Below, piece by piece: positions 25,730 to 37,376 of a stretch of DNA of 64,000 bases. Below the pieces are notes generated by a model. That model was not told where the DNA came from and made no database searches. It saw only the letters and a program-made list of their open reading frames with translations. The position numbers and the translations under genes are program-made. Source of the DNA: Epiperipatus broadwayi (lineage: Eukaryota > Onychophora > Udeonychophora > Euonychophora > Peripatidae); the NCBI GenBank assembly GCA_028023455.1, contig JAQFVV010012511.1, positions 2,790,165 through 2,854,164 of the forward strand, written 5' to 3'. Within the stretch, counting starts at the first letter, position 1. Each line of letters opens with the position of its first letter.

Positions 25730-27060
25730 CAAAAAATACATATGTCAGTGTTGAGTTTTTATAAACATTGTGATTGAATTCATTTTTTATTTTGATAATC
25801 CAAACTTTAAAGCTTTAATTACTGTAAAATACTTATAGAGTAAAATGTCTCTATAATCTACAAATCCAAAGCATAATGACAAGTTGTATTCATTGGTGCT
25901 TTCTACAACTTCTTTCACTATTTGATATGGTCTACTATGCTAAAATCACTTTTAAATTTAGCTTATTTTTTGGTAAAATTCCTATAGATGAAATTATCTT
26001 GATAAAGATTTTGTATAGAAATGATAGAAGACTGATAGATCTATAATTTTCTAATATTTCTTTAGCACCTGAATTATATATCAATATTATTACAGTATTT
26101 TTTCAATTATCTGCTATATCTTTACCATTTATATATTTGCTATATACTTTTACCAATTTTTTTTTTTATTTACTTTTTTTAAAGATGTCAATAATAATTC
26201 CATCATTTCCTGGAACTTTTTTTTCTATATAGATTTATTTGCATATCTCGCATTTATAAGATACAGTAATTACAGGGATTATTTTATTCTCTTGCTCTTT
26301 ATTATTGTATGATTTTTTGGCAAATTTTTCCAAATATTTTGTGATGTCATCCCACTTTTTAATAATATAATTACATTTCTTCTTCATCTACAGAAATAAT
26401 ATTTCTTAAAATACTAAGATTTTTTTACTCTTGAAACTTTTATTATCTTCTAAGCTTTCCTTGTCACTTCAATTATCTTTTCTTATATCATTATTAACAT
26501 CTTTTCATACTATTTTATAAATATTCAGTTGTTTTAATGGATTATTGTTAAATATTTTCATATTCCATCATATTTGATGAATTGCTGTTGTTGTTGTTTT
26601 TTGTATTAGTTATCTTAATTTCAATTACTGTTAATATTGACTTTCTTAATAGTTTTCATCTTTTTAGCTGTGCATTAATATGTATATTACATCTCACTAA
26701 TCAATTACCAATTCCTGAGTGAAAAGCATTTTATACATCTATATAAAAATCTTTTTTTTCATCTCAATGAGAATTTGTTGGAGAATAAACCTGAATTATC
26801 TATATCTAGTATTTTCTGTTAATTTAAATATTTTTGCTATTCTTTCTAATATATCATCAATCTCTAAAATGGAGTTTTTCCATTTTTTTTATTTATAATC
26901 AATCTTACTCCATTTTTGCTTTCAATATTTATGGTTTTGAAGTATATGATTACATTTTAAATCTATAATCTCTTCAGTTTTTATTCTAACTTCATACATT
27001 CCAACAATACCCTATTTAATATTGGACAGTTCTTCCAATTTCATACAATATTTACTTGGA
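25730..27060 (-). pseudogene. LINE (non-LTR retrotransposon) endonuclease-RT remnant
   Basis: Minus strand. About 26230-26190 gives KVPGNDGIIIDIFKKS (K-PG-DGI motif at the RT start). About 26170-25970 gives NTVIILIYNSGAKEILENYR then SISLLSFLYKIF (like VIIxLYKKGDxxxxxNYRPISLLSxLYKIF). About 25930-25830 gives DHI then VVESTNEYNLSLCFGFVDYR (the FVDYxKAFD region, catalytic part lost). Stops and frameshifts throughout. It fits an RTE/CR1-like clade; which one is uncertain. The 3' half of RT is missing. Confidence 0.7.
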
Positions 27061-27529
27061 AGTGATCTGTTGTTGTCAATAACTAAATAAAAAGTTGTCA
27101 TTAAATGAAAGAGATTCTTAGCATTGTGTATATTTCATCACCAATAGCTGCCTTAGCTGGCACCTTTACAGTCTGCTAGGAATAAGAGCATAATTTAATT
27201 TTCCTGTCATGATTTTAATATCTTAATTAAAAACACATACATATCCTGCTTTCAGGGAAATTCAATTGATGTTTCAGTTAAAAATTATCGAGCAACTGAG
27301 AAAAAAAAACCACGTTTCATAAATTTTAGTCTCATAGGTAAAGAGTTAATAAACTCACTCACTACACTAGCTGTCAATACATGTTGGTTTACCATATGAA
27401 TAATCTTATATTAATAATATCAGCAACAACATGAATGTATGGCATGAATATTAGTATTTACTCATGCTTAGTTTTTTTAAATCTTCAATCAAATGATTTT
27501 TTTTTAGGTAACAGAAAACTTCTTGCTGT

Positions 27530-27815
27530 AGCTATATATGTAGATGGATGGATGTTATGGATAGATGGACAAACAGATAGACATACAGACATGTAGATTA
27601 GATAAATGGATAAACAGATATATGATGGATAGAGAGATAGACAGACAGACAAATTGATAGATATATTGGCAATCAAATAGACAGACAGTGAATGAGTGGA
27701 TATTATGGATGGATAGATGGATGAATAGATAAGAAAGTAAGTAGGTAGATCAGTCTATAGGTTAGTAGGTAGGTAGATAAATAAATAGATAGATAGAAAC
27801 ATGAATCTATATTTT
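27530..27815 (+). repeat. (GATA/GATG/GACA)n tetranucleotide microsatellite
   Basis: Interrupted 4-bp units on the plus strand (TAGATGGATGGATG, AGATAGACAGACAGAC, GTAGGTAGATAAATAAATAG) over nearly 300 bp, ending 136 bp before DAGL exon A. The minus-strand SxCLSxYxSxxCLSI-type frame is a repeat artefact. Confidence 0.9.
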
Positions 27816-27950
27816 ATATTTAGACATGCATGTATTTATTTTATGTACATACACTTCACAAATAGCTTATTATATAAATAAAAATTGCAATGCTGCTTAA
27901 TTTGCTAAATCCTAATTTTTTTAGTTATTGTTTTCTTTTTTTTTATATAG

Positions 27951-28095
27951 TTGCTGCTGTGTGCGTCCTTGTAGAAGAAAACATATTTCTCCAAAAATTG
28001 TTGAAGATAACTGTTGTGAATGTAACTATACAGCTCTTAAAAAAATGTGTAGCATTGAAGATATGGAGATCATCTACGTTACATATCATGTTGAT
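27951..28095 (+). CDS. DAGLA: DAGL-alpha exon A: Cys-rich linker and start of lipase core
   Basis: 145 nt. The acceptor follows a T-rich tract ending in tttatatag, and the donor is gat|gtaaga. The first base completes a codon from an unseen upstream exon. It encodes about 48 residues: a Cys/Arg-rich stretch (CCCVRPCRRKH), then EDNCCECNYTAL and IYVTYHVD. The family has the same order, with a Cys-rich palmitoylatable-looking segment, then EDNCCxCN, then the first strand of the lipase domain. It lies on the cytosolic side after the last membrane helix. The upstream exon, expected to end the membrane region with a Tyr-Gly-Trp-Pro type motif, was not found in the preceding 28 kb. Confidence 0.9.
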
Positions 28096-28456
28096 GTAAG
28101 ATTCCGTTTTTAAGAGAATAATTATTTTGTTCTTGCAAGTTTTCAAAGACATCTGCTTTAAGAAGCCTATAAAATTGTACATTGTGATGGAAAGAAATCA
28201 ATATTTTAAAAGCTGAAAGAAAATGACAGTGAAGCCCCACTGATAAAATTCTCTGGAATAAATTTCTATCAGAAGTGTTAGTTGAGAAAAGATTCATATT
28301 TCAGCTTTTGAAACAATTTCATAATACTTCTTAATTGTTGTTGCTTTTGGCTGTTTCTTTATATATATATCACTAATTTTCTGCTATTTCACACAATTAT
28401 TTCCTTGATTAATTGTTCTTTTAATTATGTGTTTAAATACTGTATTTTTTATTTAG

Positions 28457-28540
28457 ATTGGTGAAACTCCATTTTATGTAGCACTGGATCATGAAAATAA
28501 AGCAGTTGTTATATCTATTCGAGGCACATTGTCTCTACAG
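28457..28540 (+). CDS. DAGLA: DAGL-alpha exon B: lipase core strands
   Basis: 84 nt, phase 0 at both ends, acceptor ttatttag, donor cag|gtaact. It encodes 28 residues: IGETPFYVALDHENK followed by the strand AVVISIRGTLSLQ. This is the ETPFYVAVDH...VVISIRGTLS block of DAGL enzymes, holding the strand and turn that shape the oxyanion side of the active site. RGTLS is the alpha-type form. It joins exon A through a 361-nt intron with the reading frame kept (VD|IGE). Confidence 0.95.
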
Positions 28541-29068
28541 GTAACTTCTATAATTGCATTACTGGTATGTGTGCTTTTGGGAGTCAAACAGAAATGATAG
28601 ATAACATTAACATAATCTAATAGAATACTAATAACAATTAAATGTAAGTTTATATTATAAATGTTGTATGTTTAGCAAGCACTTATTTCCAAAATTTTCT
28701 CTTCAATAAATCTATAAATGATTATTAGTTAATGATTGCTAATATATATTTCAATCTATTCAGCTGTCAATTAGATCAAACTCTTCACTGCTCTCAAATG
28801 CTGCATAATAATTTGTATTTATTTATATCCACTATGGAACTTTACATTATAAATGCCGTATTTTTAATAATAATTGTCCTATAAAATATATAATTATTGA
28901 TACTTTTTATTAGGTTAGAAATTATATTTTTAATTTTAGACATAATTTTTTTATTACTATATATATATGTGAGATAAAATCCACCTTTAACCATTACTCT
29001 TCTCAACTTTATGTTCGGATTTTTCTGCAAATTGAGTAACATCTATTATTTTAAAAAACGTAGTAATG

Positions 29069-29235
29069 ACATATATTTCATTCCAATCATATTTCAATTA
29101 GTCTAAAGACCATAAAGCTCCAATATATCACATAATATTATTTTATATTGATATACATTTCAGTCCAATCATATTTCAATTAGTCCAAAGAGCATAAAGC
29201 TCCCATATATCACATATTATTTTATATTGATATAT
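29069..29235. repeat. Two tandem copies of an about 82-bp unit
   Basis: CCAATCATATTTCAATTAGT, then AAAG, CATAAAGCTCC and TATATCACATA recur with a period of about 82 nt. A recent local duplication. Confidence 0.8.
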
Positions 29236-30655
29236 ATCACACAAATATACATTATACGGATGATATTTTTAACCATGTGCTTATATCTCAAAAATATATA
29301 TTGCAAGCCATTAGTATACTTGTTTCCAAAGTTTACAATCATATGTTTGAAATGTGAAAATAAGCTTTAATTGTGATTTTTAATCATGTAAAATCAGGAT
29401 GCATAAAAAAAATGAACAATTAAAAAGTGAAGATTATTATGCATCTATATAAATAATGATATAGATATGTATCTAGATTAGGATTACTTGATCATTGTTA
29501 GAAATAGTTTGCCATTGTTTATCATATCTTAATATAAATTATTTTAATATCTCCAATTTGGAACTACACTATAAAAAATGAAATCCATTACTATGTCATG
29601 CAGATTTACATTTAAAGACTATATCTAAATCTAATTTCTAACCTAATAAAAGTGATTACTAATTATATTTATGCCTATTAAAAAGTGACTATTTTAAAGA
29701 AATACTTGCTTAAAATATAGCATTTAAAGATAATCTTATGTGATTATGCAGAAGTTGGCCTAACTGAAAAGATCTGCTTGAGTTGTAATGATTATCAAGA
29801 ACTATTAGCATATTTTCTCAATCTTTGTAATTATATTTGAAATGTAAATTGTAGATCATAAAAAAAAATAAAATATCCAATAGAGGTGTACTGATGTGAC
29901 CATGGGGCTATGAATTAAAGTCTTGAATTCTAGTCACAAAGATACCACTTTCTCTTTTGCATCTTACAATCAATCCTGATATTAAAAACATAAGGAATGG
30001 AAACAAGATTCCAGGTTCCATGACAGGGAAGTGTGTATAAATGGATTTAGCCAGCTGGACCCATCGAACTTCATCAAAAATTTTCATACTAAATTGGGAT
30101 GTGAGAGGAATATCTACTCCATTTTAATATGTTATCACCATATGCTAAATAAATAAATAAAATATAAGTTGTATGTTTGCTAACAAACAGAAAATACAAG
30201 ACAAAGACTACATGAAATATTGTAAATTTAATTTATAGAAAGAGCTAATACGTAAAGCATATTTATATTACATTTTTATATATGCTTTTACAAAAGTATG
30301 CTTTTGAAAATTCTCAATATAACAAAGAGGGCTATTTAGGAAATAGTTGCAAATATACTATAAAAGCATTTGAAAAATATATACCATAATAATAACTATG
30401 AAAACAATAAGAAATGTACAATTTTTAATTAGATAAATAAAAATAAAATAGAATTACTTGTCTATATAGCCACTAATATTTTAATCAGGGGACTATTTTT
30501 ATTAGAAAATATATTTCTGATGAAAACCAGTTCTGGATGTATAGAGAAGTAATTGGGTTTTGTTTTTTTATTTATAATAATTATTATTATATACATAATA
30601 CAATGCTTATATGTATATGAATACATTTTACTTCCTTCTCTCTTACTCCATTTCA

Positions 30656-31565
30656 CAACTTTTTTTCTTTAATTAACTTTCTAATATTTTTTACCCTTTC
30701 TTTCTCCTCTTGCTCATTTTTTCTTTTCCCCCCAATTTACCTATTTTCTCTACTTCATTTTTATAACTTATATATATTTTTTTCCTTAATTGCAAATCAT
30801 TTTCTTCATCTTTTTGTTTCTTCTTCTTGCCTTTCCTCCTTTTTGTTATCTAATTTTTGCTATTTCATTTTTATATCTCTTTATTTTCTCTTTTTCCTTA
30901 TTTGTTTTCTTTCTATTTCCATTATCTTCATTTTCTATTTTTTATGTTTTTCTTATCATTTTTTCTCCCTGTGTGCTTAGATTTTATTTTCTTTCTTCAA
31001 TATTTTTACCATTTCTTTCATTTTTTAACTGTATTTTTATCTTCTTCTCTAAACATTTTTTTTTTTAAATCTGATTCTTCCTTTTTTCATGTTTTCTTTT
31101 TCATCTCTTTTTTAGTCTATTTATTTTTCTGTTTCGTGCACTTCTTTCTGTCTCTAACATCATTTTTATCTTTTTTCTCATTCCCATCTTCCTCTTTCTT
31201 TTCATCCCATTCCTCTTCTTTTTTTTTTGTCTTTCTACTTTTTTCTCTTCTATTGCCCTTCCACTTTTCCATACCCATTTTTTTTTTTATCTTGAAGAAA
31301 TTTTTCACTTTATTCTTTTTATTTTTTTAATCACTCCCTCCTTTTTACATTTCTCATTCTTTCTTCTTTTTTTACTCTTTTTTTTCAATCTCTTTATCTT
31401 TTTTGATTTCACTTCTTTCTCTTATTCTAAATCTTTTTCTATCTCAATTTCCATCTTCTATTTTGAATTTATTTTTCCTTCTGATTCCTTTCTCATATCT
31501 TTCTTTGCCTCTTTTTCTTTCTGTTTCTGTCCACATACTTTTCTCCTCTCTTTCTCTTTTTGATG
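30656..31565 (+). repeat. 0.9-kb pyrimidine-strand-biased low-complexity tract
   Basis: Almost only T and C on the plus strand with sparse A/G (runs such as TTTTCTCTTTTTCCTTATTT). The Phe/Ser/Leu-rich 92- and 157-residue frames over it, and the Lys-rich reverse frame, are composition artefacts. Homopyrimidine tracts can form triplex/H-DNA. It is transcribed as pyrimidine-rich intron RNA. Confidence 0.9.
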
Positions 31566-33319
31566 TAGTTATTTTTTAGCTTTATATACTTTACACATTA
31601 TTATAATTGTCTCCAGCACAAAATTTTCCTTGAAAAATTAAATGATGGCCATTGTATGTGTGAATATGCTCTTTAGCAATAAAAAGTTGGGAGAGTACTT
31701 TAATTAAACTAATATGTATGCATTTTAAATCCTCTTTCTGAAAATATGTTGGAGAATTAGAAAAAAATAAAACATTTGGTAATCATCAGTGACAGGGTCA
31801 TTTTTTGTTACTTTTTTTAAAAATGATTTGTTAATGAATAATATTTCTGTAGTGTAATTCATTATTGGATAATCTCTAGTTTAATGAATACTAATAAAAA
31901 TTATTGATTTCTTTAGTATTTCAAATTTAGAATAACACTATAAAATAATGAAGCTTCTTACATCAAAATCAAATAACACTACCATTTTTAGTATTTTATA
32001 AACAATCTTTAATATTATAAGATATAGTTTACATGCAAACATAATGTAACACTCCAAGTAATTTCTCTTATTTACTGTATTTATTATTATCATTACTATT
32101 TTGTGTTTCAACTATTTTAAATAACCATTCTTGCTGATTCAAACTTTTAATAATAATAAAAAATCTCAAAAGCAAAAATTAAAAGTAATAATTTAAAATA
32201 TCCAAAGCTTATTGTAGTGATTTAACATCTTTTTTATATATAAATAACATATATAAATAATTTATGTACATATATATCGATCTTTTTTCTGTTTAATTAT
32301 TTATTTTATTTTCAAAGTTTTATTTCATTTTTGTCACCTTGTTTTTACAAATTTTTAATTTGATCAAATATCAGCAAATACTAAACCTCAATATTTGATG
32401 TATTTAAAAAAAAAAAGAGGTGGATTTTTTTTAATTGCCAATAAAGATGATTATTTTTATATCTATCTAATAATAAAACATAAAATAAATTAAAAGCATA
32501 TAAGTGGGATATCATTTCATATTTTATAGTTGTAATTTTTGAATAATAATTTATTTACAAGTATTTTTTATTAATAATTAGGAAACATCTTACATAGTTG
32601 CTTATATTAGTTACAAAGAAAGGATTGTAATAAACTAAATAATTTAAGAAAGATAAAAAATCAATAATAAAGCAAATATTTAATATAAAATTATGTGAAG
32701 AAGTAAATTCTATGTATATAATAATGGATTATTTAATAGCTATCTTAAGCAATTAATTCTTTTGTAAATTTATTCCACAAACCCAATGTTTATGCCGATT
32801 TTAGGTTTTATCAAATCTCAGGCCAGGTAAAATAAAATAGAGCATTATACCCAGTAAAATCTCATAAGAAATGGGACAAGGATAAATCTTTAATCTCAAA
32901 TAATAAACAGAGAAAATTCTGGTGGTGTACTTTGATACAAAAACATATATTGTAATCTTTGTAACTTTATATTCTCTCAGTTGGCAGTTTGTATACCAAA
33001 TATATAAATAATAAAGATATAATCAAAGTATTCACACTGTAACATTCAACAAGACATATTAATGTTACAAGTATATGTTTGTGTGATTGGAGTAATATGA
33101 AAATAATTTAGCATACAATGAGTTCCAAAATATGAGAATTTGTTTAAATCACATTACTATAAGGACACTAATAGAGTGCATCATGTTTTTCATATTAAAA
33201 TGATGATATATATGAGATTTTTAAAATCAATGACTTCGCATTTCGTAATTATATATTCTAAAAATTTAAAAACACATAGCAATTACCGAGATAAAATTGA
33301 ATGTAAATATTTCTTTTAG

Positions 33320-33397
33320 GATGTTATTACAGATTTGAATGCTGATTCTGAATTACTTCCAGTTGAACCACAACATGCTAACTGGTTAGGACATAAG
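33320..33397 (+). CDS. DAGLA: DAGL-alpha exon C: lipase core
   Basis: 78 nt, phase 0 to phase 0, acceptor ttcttttag, donor aag|gtatga. It encodes 26 residues, beginning DVITDLNADSELLPVEP and ending NWLGHK. It aligns with the family block D(V/A)xTDLxxxxExLPVE...WLGHKGM. The following Gly is the first residue of exon D. The preceding intron (28541-33319) is 4.8 kb and carries the long pyrimidine tract and a tandem duplication. Confidence 0.94.
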
Positions 33398-33486
33398 GTA
33401 TGATAGCTATTTTAAAATTTTATATTCTATTAATTTTAAATATATATAATCAGCATTAATTATTTCAAATTCTGATATTATTTTAG

Positions 33487-33567
33487 GGAATGGTACAAGC
33501 TGCAGAATATATAAAGAAAAAAATAAAAGACGAGATGATATTAGCTCAAGCCTTTAGTCGAGACTTA
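33487..33567 (+). CDS. DAGLA: DAGL-alpha exon D: helix before the nucleophile
   Basis: 81 nt, phase 0 to phase 0, acceptor ttttag, donor tta|gtaagt. It encodes 27 residues: GMVQAAEYIKKKIKDEM then ILAQAFSRDL. The family equivalent is GMVxxAEYIKKKL...LSQAFGRDL, an amphipathic helix just before the strand leading to the nucleophile elbow. It is separated from exon C by an 89-nt intron, the shortest in the gene. In the human and fly proteins RDL/RNP is followed directly by the residues matched by exon E, which favours direct D-to-E splicing as the main form. Confidence 0.95.
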
Positions 33568-33644
33568 GTAAGTCACATGATTTCAAACTTCATCATTTAA
33601 CAAATGGCTCTCTTAAAATGGTTTTTTAAATATGTAAAATGATC

Positions 33645-33860
33645 TTTAGTCTAATGGTAGGTATATCCATGTATCATTTCTTTTGCTATTGTTTCAATCT
33701 GGATGAAACTTGGAAATTTTTTTCAACTAAATGAAGATTTCCTAGGAGTGTAGGATATTTCTATTTCAGTTAGCCATTACAGATAACTATCTAATTATAA
33801 GTCAGTAAATAGGTATTTATTTTTAACTAGACCAAAAAAAATAAGGAAGAATAATCAGAA
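33645..33860 (+). repeat. SINE family 2, copy 2 (with tRNA head)
   Basis: A-box-like TAGTCTAATGGTAGG, B-box-like GTTTCAATCTGG about 45 nt later, then GAAACTTGGAAATT, TTAGCCATTAC, TAACTATCTAATTA and AGTCAGTAAATAGG. Lies 78 nt after exon D. Confidence 0.6.
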
Positions 33861-34034
33861 AAATTGTCATGAATAGGTATCTAGTAACTATTAACTATAA
33901 AAATATAATAAGGAAGGATAATTATAAAAAGCATCTATATATAATTTCTATTTTTATTAATTGAACTTCCTGAAATTGATATCTAGATTTTTTCTTTATC
34001 AATACAGTTTGAGATTCAAAGTTGGAGGGAATAA

Positions 34035-35036
34035 ATAAAATCTGAAAGAATGCCTGAGATAGAACACTTCTGGAAGTTGCATGAAAATATTGTATTCTCA
34101 AACCCATAATAAAATCTTTGATCCATCATCAAAACTGAAAATATAGCTAAACAAACTCCAACAGTCAAAAACCCAATTCAATCTCCAAAATTATACTTTG
34201 ATTTTCTGTTCAACTTTAAATATGAAGTTCATAAATCACCATTCTATAATCTAAAAATAATTATTAAATAAACAAATTTTTATATATTTTTTTGTCATAG
34301 ATTTCATAGAAATTTATTTTTATATTAATTTTACATAAAATACATACTTTTTTCTTTTCTAAAATATGGTTATATTTGAGATCAAATTGTGAAATCATTT
34401 TGTAGTAGTGGCCACCAATACTCAATCATCACTGAGTCCACAGTTTGGTAGCCATTTGTAATGATACAAAAAAGAGGGGATAATGGCATAAATATCATTA
34501 TTAATTTCATTTATTTTATATTTAATTATTTATTAAATGGGAATGATAATGATCATTTCATCACCCCATATTCACTCCTTTCTCTATCTTTACAAATGGC
34601 TACCCAACTGTGGATTCAATGATGATAAAGTGCTGTTGGCCACCACTACTAAATGACTTTGCAACTTGATCTCAAATATAACCACATTTGAGAGAAAAAA
34701 AGTATGATTTTAGGCAAAATTAATACAAAAATAAATTACTGTGAAATTTGTGAAAAGAGAATATATAAAAAATTTGTTTATTTAATAATTATTTATAGAT
34801 TATAGAATGGTGATATTAGTGTATATTTATGGAGTTCATATTTAAAGCTGAACAGAAAATCAAAGAATGATTTTGGAGATTGGATTAGGTTTTTGACTGT
34901 TGGAGTTTGTTTAGCAGTACTTTCAGTTTTGATGACGGATTGAAGTTTTGTCATTGGCCTGAGAATACAATGTTTTATGTAACTCCAAAGAGTATTCTAT
35001 CTCGGGCATTGCTCCAACTCATTTTCAGATTTTTTG
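34035..35036. mobile_element. 1.0-kb fold-back element with about 480-bp arms
   Basis: The left arm runs AAAATCTGAAA, GAGATAGAA, AAACAAACTCCAACAGTCAA and AATATGAAGTTCATAAAT through GCCATTTGTAA. The right arm carries their complements in reverse order to TTTTCAGATTTTTT. The spacer is roughly 60 bp near 34530. No ORF. In intron D-E, so the transcript would form a very long hairpin. Confidence 0.8.
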
Positions 35037-37331
35037 TTGTTTATCATGGAGTTAACATAGTCCTGCCATGATTCCCAGCCTCTAGGTCTCCAAGAAAAGA
35101 AGCAATGTGTAGTTTTTATTTTCCAGCTCCTAATACTCAAAGGAGCAGGGCTTTGCAAAAAATTTTTGCATTATTATTTTTATTTTAGGTTGTAAGTAGC
35201 TTATAGGGTCTAAATTGAGATAGCTGTCTTGGCATTCATGCTACATTGTGTACTTATATTATAGTTCAATGATTGAATTCTTTATCTTCTCAGGATTGCA
35301 AGGCACTATTCATTCTGTTATCTGTTAGATACCTGTCAAATCTCTAGGAAAAGTGATGAGTACATAGTTTGAGGGATGAACTTTGGTTTAATTATACATA
35401 TATATAATGTAAAGGAGTGTGTTTCATTTCCTTTTTCCCATGAAGAGGAATTTGAGACAGTTATATGTCTCATGGCATACTACACTATAGGAGTGAGTGT
35501 GTATATACATAAAGTAGAAAAGAAAAGTAGAAATGAACACAAACAAAAATTTTTGTAGATATTTGTTTAAAAATATGTATACTGGAATAACAGTTAAGGG
35601 TTAAATAATAATTTTGAATTTAAAAAATTATTATCAGTTAAACATTTTTAAAAGGTTAATTAAAGTTTATTTAGTTCTTATTTTGATAATTAAAAAAAAT
35701 CTAAAACAAGCTTGATTTTATGTCATAATAAGTAGTACCAGTAATTATAAAAGTCCCCTATCTATTTTTAATTAAGATTACGAATTTTTTTAAAATTAAA
35801 GCTTTTGATAAAATTAATGTAATATACTTTGATTTTAAATCCTACAATCTAATTTTGTGTTTGGAGGATTAAAAATACTTTTAGATAAAAATTTGATTTT
35901 AATTAAGGTGAACTGAAAAGAGTTATTAATTTGTTTTTTATTTTGATCTAGATAAAGAAAATAACTTACTTAATTATTGTTTTCAAATTCCACTATACAC
36001 TATAAAAAAGTGGATTTGAAAGAAAAAAATCATTACATCATTATTATTGTGAAGTTATAACCAAAAGCAAGAAGTAAAGCTGCTGCTCATTTTAGGATGG
36101 TAGAGTTTGAATTCACATGGAAGTAATGACCTGCTTTTCTGTGGTTCATAGCTCATATCCATGTACTAGACAGCCTGCCTATCTGAAGTCTATCAAGTTA
36201 TAGAGACTGAATGGATCTGACTGAATATGTACAGTTACCTTATTTATACCTTTTTTGAAAATGTCAATAAGCCAATCTATTGTTTTAGAATAGGCCAGCT
36301 TAATGAGAGATTCCAGTACTAGCCAGAAAACTGAAAGATTACCATGCTATAATTTTATATATATTCTGAAATCTATATACAAAGAATGAAGTTACCACAG
36401 CTTTATATGTATCTAGTATGCATATAGGAGAACTACTTCACAAATACTTATTAGTCAGTGAATAAAATTACATTTTAAACATTTAACTTTGCAGTTAAAA
36501 TCTTTAATTTACAAGTTTTAAAAGTAAATAACTTTTGACTAAATTATTCAGTTCAAAATAAAATAAGGAAAGAAAATAATAAATGATATTTCTAATTTTA
36601 TTTTATTTTGGAATTAAAAGAAAGAAAACTCAGAAATCTTTTTATATTGGAGATGAAACACAAAACGATTTTCTAGTAACATTTTTGAAGACATTTACAA
36701 TTAAGAGTAATTTGGAAAAAAAAAAGGAAAAGAAACTTTTATGCAGGATTTTCTAAGAAAGAAATCTTTAATCTTTTAAAATATGTCATTCGGTAAAAAT
36801 AATTACACTTAATAATGAACATATTTTATTGAAATAAGAAAATGAAATATTATTAGGATATAAATGCCAGTGTGCATACATTTGAATGGGTACTCATATA
36901 TTATATGTTCAATGTGTCATTATTTATGTACTATAAATTTTTTTATTAGTTTATGCCAATTCTGATATGTTAATTTTATATTATTATACAACACATGTAT
37001 ACTTATGTAGATATGGTTTACATAAACATCTTGAAATATCTGTAAATTACAATGTAATAGCATCTCTTTTTTGTATTTCTTAACCTATATCAGAATGATG
37101 AATTTATATTTATAGTGTACTCAATAGACCTTGAATTTAATTTTACTGTTATTGATTTAATTAATAAATCTTATATTTCATTAAGTTATGCCAGTGAATT
37201 TATTCAGTCCTAAAATAAGTTTAAAATATTATATGTTATTATTATCTCTTTCTCACAGTAACAGTTATAGAATTCTTGTTGACTGAGCTAAATTAGTGCA
37301 TAATGGTTAATTATATGGATATTTGTTTTAG

Positions 37332-37376
37332 GGTGATGTTTTGGACATCCAGGTGATAATCTTGGATGATGTAAAG
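37332..37376 (+). CDS. Candidate 45-nt cassette exon between exons D and E (uncertain)
   Basis: An open 45-nt segment bounded by a good acceptor (atttgttttag) and a donor (aag|gtatat). It reads GDVLDIQVIILDDVK in phase 0, so inclusion would add 15 residues between RDL and ERG without a shift. An inner site, cag|gtgata, would give an 18-nt version. Human DAGLA and fly inaE have no insertion here, and any AT-rich intron will offer some in-frame cryptic exons. The segment is more GC-rich than its surroundings, which could also mean a repeat fragment. Treat it as a hypothesis. Confidence 0.2.

Larger units (their letters stand above)
28541..33319 (+). other. Intron B-C (4.8 kb)
   Basis: AT-rich. 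Contains an 82-bp tandem duplication (29069-29235), a weak tRNA-like segment (about 29885-29960) and the pyrimidine tract. No additional exon was recognised. Confidence 0.8.

Noticed and set aside
27530-27815. CRISPR-like or regulatory array
   Set aside because: Simple interrupted tetranucleotide microsatellite without spacers.
30857-31330. 157-residue Phe/Ser-rich open frame
   Set aside because: Lies wholly in the pyrimidine tract; residue bias follows base composition and there is no motif.
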